A model generated the notes under the pieces. That model was not told where the DNA came from. It made no database searches and saw nothing but the letters and a program-made list of their open reading frames with translations. From assembly GCA_964425255.1 (NCBI GenBank), contig CAYRMV010000008.1, positions 1-53,151 of the forward strand: a DNA stretch of 53,151 bases. Direction: 5' to 3'. This DNA is from CAYRMV01 sp964425255. GTDB lineage: Bacteria; Bacteroidota; Bacteroidia; Flavobacteriales_D; Crocinitomicaceae. The position numbers and the translations under genes are program-made. Positions 25,975-35,612 of the stretch are shown here, piece after piece (the stretch's first letter is position 1; every line of letters starts with the position of its first letter).

Positions 25975-28900
25975 ATGAAAAACAAGTTACTTCACAGAAT
26001 CTGTGAGTCGAAGCCATTGGCTAAAAACTCTCGATTCAAAAAGCGAAGTAGAAATTTGAACAATTTCATTGTAGCATTAGCTATGTTAATTGTTTCAGGT
26101 CTCTCACTTCAGTCTTTTGCGCAAACGGTACTTATCAATCCAGCTCAAGAAGGTGGTTTTGAATTAGGGAACTCGTTTGCAGCAAATGGATGGTCTTCTT
26201 CAAATGGGGTCAACAATCCATGGATTGTTGGGGCAGCCACTCCAGTTGGTGTAATGACAGGAAATTCTGCCTTCATTTCACACAATGGTACAAACACCCC
26301 TAATTATGATCTTACTTTACCTGTAACCAACTTCTTTTGGAGAGATATTACAGTTCCAGCAGGTCAATCAAAAATCACATTAAGTTTTAACTGGGTCCAA
26401 ACAGGTGAAACAAGCTGGGATATGGTTCAGGTGTTTACAGCACCTACAACGACAATTCCTGTTGCAGGTCTATATTCTGCAAGCGGTAATACACATATTC
26501 CAGCTTCACTTACTGGTGCTACATTCGTTACAAATACAACTACTGGTACAACTGGTGTGCAAACGGTTAACTTATTCTTGCCATCTAATCTTGCAGGAAC
26601 AACGTTTCGTTTGATCTTTATGTGGAAGTCAGATACAAGTGGAGGAGCTCAACCTCCTGCTCAAGTTGATAACATCTCACTTACATCTACAGTTCCCGGT
26701 AACTTTATTTCAATCACTTCTGGTAACTGGGGTTCAGCATCTACTTGGGATGCTAACGCTGTCCCAACCGCTGCTGATAATGCTACTGTTGCTATTGGTC
26801 ACACAGTAACAGTTGATGCAGTTAATCAAAGCATCAATAATTTAAATGTTAGAGGTACTCTTGATTATGCATCAACTCCAACTGCGTTTAATGTTAATGG
26901 AAACTTATCTGTAAACAACGGTGGTTCGGTTAACGTTTTCAATGGAACAACAGGTAAAACATTAATCGTTTCTGGAAATATCCTCAATGATGGTAACATT
27001 AACATCTCAGTGGGAACAACAACAGCTGGTACCCTAACTTTAAATGGAACGAGCGTTCAAAACGTTTCTGGTTCTGGAACTTGGGGAGCATCTAATATGA
27101 TTAGAAATATTACTTTTTCTAATACAAATACAAGCATTCCTAACATTAACTGGGGATTCAACACCAAAGTTGCTTACAACTTAAACATTACTGGTGCAAG
27201 AATCAACCTTGGTACTAACAAAATGACCTTTGGTGATAACGCTGCAGGAAATACGTTTACCGCACCTGCAGGATCAGGTTTCACAACTGGAAGTAAATTC
27301 TCCCGTTGGTGGACTGCAACCGCTACCGGTACGTCAGTCTCTGCTGGAATAGATCCTTCAAACGCTACTTCTAGATATCCTTTCGTTACACCAACTGGTG
27401 TTGATCGATCTGCATATATCTCAAGAACAAACTCAACGGGTGCTGTTGCTGGTGAGTTAGCGGTTGTTTATCAACATGCATCATCAGTAACAACTGGTCT
27501 TTCCATCGCGGACGGTGCATATACAGTTAATGATAGATACGATGGTAACTGGACTGTAACTAATGAAGGTACACCTGTTTCAGCTTCTTCATATACGGTT
27601 GTGTTATTAGCACCTCAAGCTTTTATTCCATCAAACGGAAACTCAAGAATCTTAGGTGCCTCAGCAGCAATTGGAGGTACACATCAAAATGGTACAACTA
27701 CTCCAGGAGCTCAAAGAATTACAATACCACAAGCTGATTTATTAGCTGGGCCACTTTACATTGGTATTGCCTCTTCAGATATACCACATGTATCTATAAC
27801 CAGTGGAGATTGGAATAATGCTAGTACGTGGAATAAAGGAACTGTACCAACATGTACAGACATCGTATCTATTAACACAGGTCATGAAGTTACAGTTAAT
27901 ACTACTTCAAACAATGCTTCAAGAGTTAATGTGTTAACTGGTGGTACATTAACGGTTTCTTCTGGAGATTTGACTGTTGGATGTACAAACAACAACAATC
28001 AACTTACAAATAGTGGTACTTTAAATGTTACCGGAGGTACTTTGACTGTAAATGGTCAATTGTTAAGTGCAGCAAACTCAACATTTAACCAATCTGGTGG
28101 TAACATTATTGTTGATGGAAATAACAACGGCGATGCTGCAACATCTGTTGCTTCTGGAACTGGAATTGTTCAACTCAATACTAATTTATTGAACTGGACT
28201 GGTGGTACGTTAACAATTGTTGATCCACATGCAAACTCTACAGCATCAAATTCTTTCTCGTATTCTTCTTCTAGTAATGTAAACATTACTGGAGCTCATA
28301 CAGTTAAATTTGGTGATGGTGTTTCAACACAACCAGGAGGAAATGCAACCAATGGATTCCGTGTAAACACATATGCAAGTTCAGGTAGAATTACTTTTGC
28401 AAATCTAACTATTGACGGATTGGCTGGAACAAATAGATATGTAACAACAACGTATGAGTTTGGTGTAAACAACACCTTGACGATTACGCCTACAAGTCAC
28501 ATGAATCTTGGTTTACAGCTTAATTTAGCAGGTAACTTTGTAAACAATGGTAAATTTACTTCAACAAGCTCTGTTAGACTTGGTACGTTTTTGAATGGAA
28601 CTTTTGCAGCTACTACAGTTGAACAAACGATTAGTGGTTCTGGTATTTTTGAAAATAATGCAACAACTTCAACAGCTAGCTTTAATAACTTGACAGTTAA
28701 TAATACAAGTTCAGAAGGAGTAAATATCAATACACCAATTTCTATTTCAGGTACTCTTACATTAACAAATGGATTTGTCAACACAACTACTGCAAACACA
28801 TTCCAGATTGGAACAGCAACTGCAGCAGGTACAATTATTGGTATGAGTAATGCTAACTACATTAGAGGACCTATTTCAAGAACAATTGCTGCTGCAAACA

Positions 28901-31900
28901 ATACATTTGTATTATTCCCAGTTGGAAAAACAAACTACGCACCGATTTGGTTAAATCCTGCAACAACAGATGTATCCGTTTATCGCGCTGAAACATTTGA
29001 ATCTAACACTGGAACAGCAAACCCGTCTATCGTTTCACTTTCTTCAATAAGAAGATGGGAGGCTCCACTAGTTTCTGGAACAGCTGTTCCTGTAAATGTT
29101 AGAATTGGTGATGTTAACTTAAAACAAGATACCATCGTTGTTCAGGCGAATGCTGCTAATGGCGAATACACAAACTCTTTTGGTTCAACAGCAACTTTTA
29201 CAGCTGGAACTCCTAATACAGTTCAAGGTACATTTGCTGCTAATCCATACACTGGATTTATCTCGTATGCTGTTTCCAATATTTGTAGTGGTACTCCTGC
29301 TCCAGGAATGACAACATCAACTGGAAATAATATTTGTTTTGGGCAAGGAATTACTTTAGGAATTCAAAATATTCCTTCAGGTACGGGTGTAACATACCAA
29401 TGGCAATACTCTCCTGATAATACTACTTATACAGACGTTGCAAATGCAAACTCATTTAGTTATACTTTAACTCCGCAAGTTGAAGGTTACTATCAAGCAG
29501 TTGTAACTTGTACGAATAGTTCTAGTACAACAATTTCAACACCAATTAATATTCAATTCGTTAATGATGCGCCTGTTGTATTGGATGCTACTAGATGTGG
29601 TTCAGGACCAGTTACTTTAACAACAACTGCTGCAACTGGTGCAACTGTAAAATGGTATGAAACTGCAAATGCAAACGTTAGTATCGCGGATGGAAATTCA
29701 TTTACAACACCAGTATTGAATGCTTCGCGTAACTATTATGCAGCTAACGTTATTGAATCTCCTGTAAATGCTGTATTAGGAGCGGGAGCTACAACAAGTT
29801 CAGCTGCTGGACAATCTTTCTTCCCTGGTTCATGGGGTGGTGCAAAAACACAATACATCATTAGAGCATCTGAGCTAAATGCTGCTGGATTTACAGCAGG
29901 TAATTTTACTTCTCTTGGATTTGAACCAACTACAAGTGGTCAAACATACCAAGGATTTGTTGTAGAAATGGGTAATACAGTAAATACTACTGCACCAACA
30001 ACAACATTCCTATCAGGACTCACAAAAGTTTATGAAGGAACTGGTGCTAATAATGCATATACACCTGTTGCAAACACTGTAAATACTTTGAACTTAGGAA
30101 CCGGAATTGGCTCTCAAGTATTTTCATGGGATGGTACTTCAAATGTTGTTGTCTCAATTTCATGGAGTTTGGTACCAGCTGCATCAACATCTACAGGATC
30201 TTCTTTGAAAGTAGACAATGTTGGCTTTACTTCAACAGCATACAGACAAAGAGATAATTTAACTCCTGCAGCTATGCTTGCTGAAACTTCGGTAAATACT
30301 ACTTCTCAGTTAAGACCTAGATTTTTAATTAATGGAAGTAATATTTGTAGCTCACCAAGAGAAGAAGTAGCTATTACCGTTACACCTTCTCCAGCATTTG
30401 CATTGAGCACAGCAGCATTAACAATTTGTAGTGCTTCCAATTCTCCTGCTGTAACTGTTACAACTGGTGCTTCTGATTATAATACGTATACTTGGACTCC
30501 TTCATCAAATGTAAGTGGTAATGCAACAACTGGATGGACATTTAATCCAGCTGTAAACACAACATTTGAAGTTGTAGCAACTGCCACTGATGGGTGTCAA
30601 AACAGAGATACTATTGTTGTTACAACAACTCCACTTCCAGCAGTTTTGACAGTTGATAATAGCGCGATTTCCGCATGTGATGGTGTTACGACATTACCGA
30701 TATCTGCGAATGCAAATATGGGAACGACAACTACCTATACGCAAACTATTTCGCTTGGAACAGCTACAAATTTAGGATCTGAAGCTACTCTTACATTAAA
30801 TGCAACAGTACCAGCTTTACCTACAGGTGCTGTAGTTACTGGAACAAAACTTGTATTTAACGGTGTTAGTACAACCGGTGGAAACTGGCCAAGTGATGTT
30901 GATGTAACATTAACTGGTGCTTCAACTTTAGCAACTGTAACTTTAGCATCAATAAACTCTTCAGTAACTAACGCTGGTCCTTATGAAAGAGTAACTTCTT
31001 TGATTAATCCTCAAGGTGGAGCAGTTTCATTAACGTTTGAAAACACCTACACAGGTACAACTACAATTGCAAGTACAAATCTTGTTGTTACATACACACT
31101 AGTTGATGCAGCAAATGTAACTTGGTGGACAGCAGCTACAGGAGGAACTCAACTTGGCGCTAACAGTTCTTTAGAAACGATTGGAACTTCCGTTATTCCT
31201 GCTGGTACTCCAGGCACTTACAATTTCTATGCGCAAGCAGATAATCAAGGATGTGCTAAAAATCCAAGAGAATTAGTTGTTGTTACAATAAATCCAATTT
31301 CTTTGGATCCTGTTTTGTCTGCTAATCAATCAATTTGTGCAAATGGAACAAACCCAACATTTAGTGCAACAATTCCAACTGGAACAATTGGAACTGTAAA
31401 TTGGTACAGCAACGCAAACTTGACGACTCAAGTTCATCAAGGAACAACATTCACTCCTACAGTTACTGCTCCAGGTGTTTATAAGTACTATGCTACTCAA
31501 AATAATACATCTTGTGTATCAGGAAAAGACTCTGTTACATTTACAATTTTTGCAAATCCTACTGCTCCAGTGATTACAGCTGCTAATGGATTTGAAATTT
31601 GTGATGGTGATGAGTTAACTTTGGTAAGTTCTATTGAAAATGGAATTGTTTGGTCTGCTAATGCTCAAACAAATGATTCAATCATTACTTCTCAAGCAGG
31701 AAACTACACTGTTACGGTAACAGATGCTAATAACTGTTCAACAACGTCAGCTCCTGTAACTGTTGTTGTTAACGCTCTTCCTACTGTAAATGCAGGAAAT
31801 GACTTCACTGTATGTCAAAATGGTCAAGCTATTTTGTCTGCAAGTGGTGCTTCTACATATACTTGGGATAATAACGTAACTAACAACGCTTCCTTTGTTG

Positions 31901-32670
31901 TAACGCAAACAACAACGTATACAGTAACGGGTACTGACGCAAACGGATGTCAAAATACAGACGACGTTACAATTACTACGACTGCATTACCTGCTGTTGA
32001 AGCTGGAAGCAACATCACACAATGTGGTGAGCAAACAGTAACTTTGACAGCTACTGGTGCAACTGTTTATTCTTGGAATAACAACGTTACTAACGGTACT
32101 GCATTTGAAGCTCCATTCGGAACTTCTGTATACTTGGTAACTGGAGTTGATGCTAACGGTTGTGCGAATACAGATGCTGTAACTGTAACAATTTATGAAG
32201 AACCAACAGCTACAATCAGCGTTGTTTCTGGTGTTACTTTACAAGCTTCTCCTGCAAACGCTTCTTATCAGTGGATCAACTGTGCAGATGAGTCTCCAAT
32301 CGTTGGAGCAACTAGCTCAGTATTTACACCAACTGAAAATGGTAGCTATGCAGTGATCGTTACCGGAATGGGAGGATGTGAGAATACATCAGCTTGTTTC
32401 AACGTAACTTCTGTTGGAGTTGATAAAGTAGAATTAGGTTCTACAATTCAATTGTATCCAAACCCAACAACAGGTGATGTTTTCGTAAATATGAACACGG
32501 AAATCAATGCTTCAGTTGTAGTGATGGATGCTCAAGGTAAAATTGTATTGACTCAAAATGGTTTATCAAACGGATCTTCTATCCAATTAGGTAATTTCGA
32601 GAATGGTGTTTACATGATTCAAGTAAATTCTGAAATTGGTTCAAAAGTTTTCCGAATTGTTAAAAACTAA
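25975..32670 (+). CDS. Giant T9SS-secreted adhesin-like protein
   Basis: A 2231-residue exported protein, the largest gene in the window. The long N-terminus has a basic stretch (RFKKRSRNLN) and a hydrophobic signal segment ending in SLQSFAQ near residue 50. A lectin-like or choice-of-anchor region follows (about 55-240), then two blocks starting ISITSGNWGSASTWD (about 244) and VSITSGDWNNASTWN (about 605), each introducing a beta-helix-like stretch rich in T, N, G and V. From about residue 1100 come Ig-like and cysteine-paired domains (ICFGQGITL, YQWQYSPDN, ICANGTNPTF, VCQNGQAILSA, QCGEQTVTLTA). The end is YQWINC plus a T9SS sorting domain (IQLYPNPTTGDVF to the C-terminus). No catalytic motif is visible. 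A surface adhesin or matrix protein is likely. It shares its C-terminal segment with the next gene. Confidence 0.9.
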   Translation: MKNKLLHRICESKPLAKNSRFKKRSRNLNNFIVALAMLIVSGLSLQSFAQTVLINPAQEGGFELGNSFAANGWSSSNGVNNPWIVGAATPVGVMTGNSAFISHNGTNTPNYDLTLPVTNFFWRDITVPAGQSKITLSFNWVQTGETSWDMVQVFTAPTTTIPVAGLYSASGNTHIPASLTGATFVTNTTTGTTGVQTVNLFLPSNLAGTTFRLIFMWKSDTSGGAQPPAQVDNISLTSTVPGNFISITSGNWGSASTWDANAVPTAADNATVAIGHTVTVDAVNQSINNLNVRGTLDYASTPTAFNVNGNLSVNNGGSVNVFNGTTGKTLIVSGNILNDGNINISVGTTTAGTLTLNGTSVQNVSGSGTWGASNMIRNITFSNTNTSIPNINWGFNTKVAYNLNITGARINLGTNKMTFGDNAAGNTFTAPAGSGFTTGSKFSRWWTATATGTSVSAGIDPSNATSRYPFVTPTGVDRSAYISRTNSTGAVAGELAVVYQHASSVTTGLSIADGAYTVNDRYDGNWTVTNEGTPVSASSYTVVLLAPQAFIPSNGNSRILGASAAIGGTHQNGTTTPGAQRITIPQADLLAGPLYIGIASSDIPHVSITSGDWNNASTWNKGTVPTCTDIVSINTGHEVTVNTTSNNASRVNVLTGGTLTVSSGDLTVGCTNNNNQLTNSGTLNVTGGTLTVNGQLLSAANSTFNQSGGNIIVDGNNNGDAATSVASGTGIVQLNTNLLNWTGGTLTIVDPHANSTASNSFSYSSSSNVNITGAHTVKFGDGVSTQPGGNATNGFRVNTYASSGRITFANLTIDGLAGTNRYVTTTYEFGVNNTLTITPTSHMNLGLQLNLAGNFVNNGKFTSTSSVRLGTFLNGTFAATTVEQTISGSGIFENNATTSTASFNNLTVNNTSSEGVNINTPISISGTLTLTNGFVNTTTANTFQIGTATAAGTIIGMSNANYIRGPISRTIAAANNTFVLFPVGKTNYAPIWLNPATTDVSVYRAETFESNTGTANPSIVSLSSIRRWEAPLVSGTAVPVNVRIGDVNLKQDTIVVQANAANGEYTNSFGSTATFTAGTPNTVQGTFAANPYTGFISYAVSNICSGTPAPGMTTSTGNNICFGQGITLGIQNIPSGTGVTYQWQYSPDNTTYTDVANANSFSYTLTPQVEGYYQAVVTCTNSSSTTISTPINIQFVNDAPVVLDATRCGSGPVTLTTTAATGATVKWYETANANVSIADGNSFTTPVLNASRNYYAANVIESPVNAVLGAGATTSSAAGQSFFPGSWGGAKTQYIIRASELNAAGFTAGNFTSLGFEPTTSGQTYQGFVVEMGNTVNTTAPTTTFLSGLTKVYEGTGANNAYTPVANTVNTLNLGTGIGSQVFSWDGTSNVVVSISWSLVPAASTSTGSSLKVDNVGFTSTAYRQRDNLTPAAMLAETSVNTTSQLRPRFLINGSNICSSPREEVAITVTPSPAFALSTAALTICSASNSPAVTVTTGASDYNTYTWTPSSNVSGNATTGWTFNPAVNTTFEVVATATDGCQNRDTIVVTTTPLPAVLTVDNSAISACDGVTTLPISANANMGTTTTYTQTISLGTATNLGSEATLTLNATVPALPTGAVVTGTKLVFNGVSTTGGNWPSDVDVTLTGASTLATVTLASINSSVTNAGPYERVTSLINPQGGAVSLTFENTYTGTTTIASTNLVVTYTLVDAANVTWWTAATGGTQLGANSSLETIGTSVIPAGTPGTYNFYAQADNQGCAKNPRELVVVTINPISLDPVLSANQSICANGTNPTFSATIPTGTIGTVNWYSNANLTTQVHQGTTFTPTVTAPGVYKYYATQNNTSCVSGKDSVTFTIFANPTAPVITAANGFEICDGDELTLVSSIENGIVWSANAQTNDSIITSQAGNYTVTVTDANNCSTTSAPVTVVVNALPTVNAGNDFTVCQNGQAILSASGASTYTWDNNVTNNASFVVTQTTTYTVTGTDANGCQNTDDVTITTTALPAVEAGSNITQCGEQTVTLTATGATVYSWNNNVTNGTAFEAPFGTSVYLVTGVDANGCANTDAVTVTIYEEPTATISVVSGVTLQASPANASYQWINCADESPIVGATSSVFTPTENGSYAVIVTGMGGCENTSACFNVTSVGVDKVELGSTIQLYPNPTTGDVFVNMNTEINASVVVMDAQGKIVLTQNGLSNGSSIQLGNFENGVYMIQVNSEIGSKVFRIVKN

Positions 32671-32692
32671 TTTTAGTCACTGATTTATAAGG

Positions 32693-32720
32693 AACGGCGC
32701 TTTAGGGCGCCGTTTTTTTT
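32693..32720 (+). terminator. Terminator of the giant T9SS gene
   Basis: Perfect 8-bp stem AACGGCGC / GCGCCGTT with a 6-nt loop, followed by a T run, 22 bp after the stop codon. Confidence 0.93.
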
Positions 32721-32821
32721 GCTTTTAACTAAATTGTTTTAGTAGTAAAAAGTTCATTTTTAACACAATAGTAATATTGCTACTGAACCGATTTTACCGA
32801 TATTTGCATAAAAAAATAATC

Positions 32822-35479
32822 ATGATGAAAATTTACAATCTAATGAAGCACAACACTCTTAGAGTTTTCATGCTTTTAACACTCTTTCAATTTGTAACCC
32901 AAACGTCTTTTTCACAAGTTATCGCTACTTGGGATTTTAGTGGTGAATCGAATCAGGAAACATCTACTGCGGATGCATCGAATCCAAATTTATCCAATAT
33001 TCCTGTTCTTAGTCGTGGAAGTGAAGCAGCTGCTTCAGCTGGAGGAAATTCATTCAGAACAGTAGGATTTCAAAACAACGGCATAAGTACATCAAATAAC
33101 GATTATTTTCAATTTAGCATCACTGCAAACGCTGGTTATAATACATCTATTTCTTCCATTGATGCTCGTGTTACAGGAACACTTTCTTTTTGTGCTGCAC
33201 CTGGAGTAAGTCAACAATTTGCATATTCAACAGATGGAATTAACTTTACTTTAATTGGATCTCCTTCTATAACTGCTAGTCAAAACCAATCATTCTCTGT
33301 TAATACAGCATCTGTAACTGCTTTACAAGGAATTCCAGCTGGAACAACCGTGACATTTCGATTTTATGCATCTGGTCAAACAACAACTGGTGGATGGGGA
33401 TTTGCATCAGTAGCAACTCCAGGAACTCCAGGATTACAAGTTAACGGAACAGTTGCTCTTGCTAGCGGTTGTACTACTACAAACACAATTACTGCTACAG
33501 CTTGTGGTTCATACACATTGAATAGTCAAACATACACTACATCTGGTCAATATACACAAACTTTAGAAGATGCAAACTCACAAGGATGTGACAGTATCAT
33601 TACATTGAACTTAACAATTAATTCTCCTTTTGCAAATACAATTAACCAATCGATTTGTCAAGGGTCATCTTATACTTTTGGTACACAAACATTGACAACT
33701 GCAGGACAATACACACAAACATTCACATCAATCCAAAATGGCTGTGATTCTGTTGTAACATTGAATTTGACTGTATTATCTCAATTTAACACAACTGCTA
33801 GTGCTTCTATTTGTCAAGGGGAGACTTATTCATTCGGAACACAATCATTAACAACTGCAGGTCAATTTACTGAAACATTCCAAAGTATTCAAGGATGCGA
33901 CTCGATTGTTTCTTTAACGTTGACTGTAAACGTCCCAACTACAAGTACACTAACAGTAACATCTTGTGGAAATTACACATTAAATACCGAAACATATACG
34001 ACTGCAGGTACTTATACTCAAGTAATTGATAACGTTGCTGGTTGTGATTCAACAATTACTTTGAACTTAACAATTAACCAACCTTCAACAAATTCAATCA
34101 CAGAAACAGCATGTGGTTCTTTCACATTGAATGGTCAAACATACAATACTACGGGTACCTATACTCAAACATTGGTTAACGCAGTGAACTGTGACAGTAT
34201 CATTACGTTAAACTTAACGATTAATCCTCAACCAGGAAACGTTACTCTCTCTGGAAACCAAACAATTTGTGAAGGTGAGGAATTTGAAGCATTCACTGCT
34301 ACCCAAGAAATGGGAGAATCGTTGATTATTTCAGGTATTGTTGATGCTCAATTGCCAGGAGGACTTCCGAAAGCAATTGTTCTTTATGCAATTGAAGATA
34401 TCGCTGACTTGAGTATTTATGGTTTGGGGTCTGCTGTAAATGGTGGTGGATCTGTTGGTGTTGAATTTGCATTCCCACAACAAACTGTTACTGCTGGTTC
34501 ATTTATTTACATTGCATCAGATAGTGTAAACTTCAATACATTCTTCGGGTTTTATCCTCAATTCAAAAATGACGTTGCAAACATCAATGGAGATGATGCA
34601 GTTGAATTATTCAAAAATGGAACTGTGATTGATGCTTTTGGCGAGGTAACAGTAGACGGAACTGATTCTCCATGGGAATACATGGATGGATGGGCTCACA
34701 GAAACAGTGGTTCTCTTCCAAGCGGGGCTACTTTTGACATTTCTCAATGGTCTTTCAGTGGAATTAACATCTATGACAATCAAACAACAAATGCTTCCAC
34801 TCCTACTCCATTCCCAGTTGGACAATTCACAACTCAAAATCCTGTTGGAACTATAAAATGGTATTCAGATGCGAATTTAACAACACAAGTAGCTACAGGA
34901 AATACATACACATCTCCTATTACATCTGGAACGGCAACTTACTATGTTGTTAGCTCTATCAATACTTGTTCTTCTGCTGTTGCGACTGTTACAGCAACCG
35001 TAGCAGCTGCTCCAACTGCTTCTGCTACCTTGGCTAATATTTCTGAATTAACTGCAACTCCTGCTGGAATGTCCTACCAATGGATTAACTGCGCAACAGA
35101 AACTCCAATTGCAGGTGCAACTTCGGCAACTTATACAGCAACAGCAAACGGAAGCTATGCAGTAATCGTTACTAATGCTGCTGGATGTTCGGATACTTCA
35201 GACTGTATCAACGTAACACAATTGAGTGTTTCTGATTTAGACGAGTTGGTTTCTATTTCTTTGTATCCAAACCCAACAAGCGGAATTATTCACTTTACAA
35301 TGAATCCAGAATTAAAAGCAAATGCACTTGTATTGGATGCACAAGGTAAAGTTGTAATCAAGGCTACAAACATCGAAAACGCTTCAGAAATCTCTTTAGC
35401 TAACTTCGAAAATGGTGTTTATATGGTTCAGTTGAACACAGCAAATGGATCGAAAATGTTCCGAGTTGTAAAACAATAA
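32822..35479 (+). CDS. T9SS-secreted repeat protein with lamin-tail-like domain
   Basis: An 885-residue exported protein (ATG at 32822; 32825 also possible; the frame extends upstream without a good start). The signal peptide ends in TSFSQ. Residues about 35-215 form a beta-sandwich (YFQFSITANAGYNTSISSID, GINFTLIGSPS). Then come five repeats of about 50 residues (about 226-468), each with C-G/Q-x-x-Y/F-T/S-x-x-x-Q-T/S-x-T-x-G-x-Y/F-x-x and ending GCDS-I/V-x-x-LNLT. A lamin-tail-like domain follows (about 498-656, AIVLYAIEDIADLSIYGLG, DAVELFKNGTVIDAFG), then a YQWINC Ig-like segment (about 750) and a T9SS sorting domain (about 813-885, ISLYPNPTSG). Probably a cell-surface or matrix protein of unknown ligand. 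Its last 170 residues resemble those of the giant gene just upstream. Confidence 0.88.
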   Translation: MMKIYNLMKHNTLRVFMLLTLFQFVTQTSFSQVIATWDFSGESNQETSTADASNPNLSNIPVLSRGSEAAASAGGNSFRTVGFQNNGISTSNNDYFQFSITANAGYNTSISSIDARVTGTLSFCAAPGVSQQFAYSTDGINFTLIGSPSITASQNQSFSVNTASVTALQGIPAGTTVTFRFYASGQTTTGGWGFASVATPGTPGLQVNGTVALASGCTTTNTITATACGSYTLNSQTYTTSGQYTQTLEDANSQGCDSIITLNLTINSPFANTINQSICQGSSYTFGTQTLTTAGQYTQTFTSIQNGCDSVVTLNLTVLSQFNTTASASICQGETYSFGTQSLTTAGQFTETFQSIQGCDSIVSLTLTVNVPTTSTLTVTSCGNYTLNTETYTTAGTYTQVIDNVAGCDSTITLNLTINQPSTNSITETACGSFTLNGQTYNTTGTYTQTLVNAVNCDSIITLNLTINPQPGNVTLSGNQTICEGEEFEAFTATQEMGESLIISGIVDAQLPGGLPKAIVLYAIEDIADLSIYGLGSAVNGGGSVGVEFAFPQQTVTAGSFIYIASDSVNFNTFFGFYPQFKNDVANINGDDAVELFKNGTVIDAFGEVTVDGTDSPWEYMDGWAHRNSGSLPSGATFDISQWSFSGINIYDNQTTNASTPTPFPVGQFTTQNPVGTIKWYSDANLTTQVATGNTYTSPITSGTATYYVVSSINTCSSAVATVTATVAAAPTASATLANISELTATPAGMSYQWINCATETPIAGATSATYTATANGSYAVIVTNAAGCSDTSDCINVTQLSVSDLDELVSISLYPNPTSGIIHFTMNPELKANALVLDAQGKVVIKATNIENASEISLANFENGVYMVQLNTANGSKMFRVVKQ

Positions 35480-35499
35480 AAAACGTAACAATAATATAG

Positions 35500-35532
35500 A
35501 AACGGTGGCTGGAAACGGTCACCGTTTTTTTG
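35500..35532 (+). terminator. Terminator of the repeat T9SS gene
   Basis: AACGGTG (35501-35507) pairs with CACCGTT (35520-35526) and is followed by a run of T; lies 20 bp after the stop. Confidence 0.85.
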
Positions 35533-35576
35533 TTGTTTGTCAGCGAAATAAATTTTTAAATCCAAAAGGAGTTTCG

Positions 35577-35584
35577 TAATTTTG
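35577..35584 (+). promoter_or_regulatory. -7 element for ahcY
   Basis: TAATTTTG fits TAnnTTTG; 28 nt before the ATG at 35613. The region upstream shows no riboswitch-like structure apart from the previous gene's terminator. Confidence 0.5.
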
Positions 35585-35612
35585 TAGTCGCAAAAAATTG
35601 AAACAAATTCAA

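Noticed and set aside
28497..28799. Minus-strand ORF of 100 codons inside the giant adhesin gene
   Set aside because: It is the antisense shadow of the repetitive T/N/G-rich coding strand.
33499..34227. Repeats considered as a CRISPR or DNA-level satellite
   Set aside because: The similarity is at protein level with degenerate codons in one open frame; unit lengths vary.
35480..35612. SAM/SAH riboswitch upstream of ahcY
   Set aside because: Apart from the terminator of the previous gene no stem arrangement fits a known SAH or SAM riboswitch.
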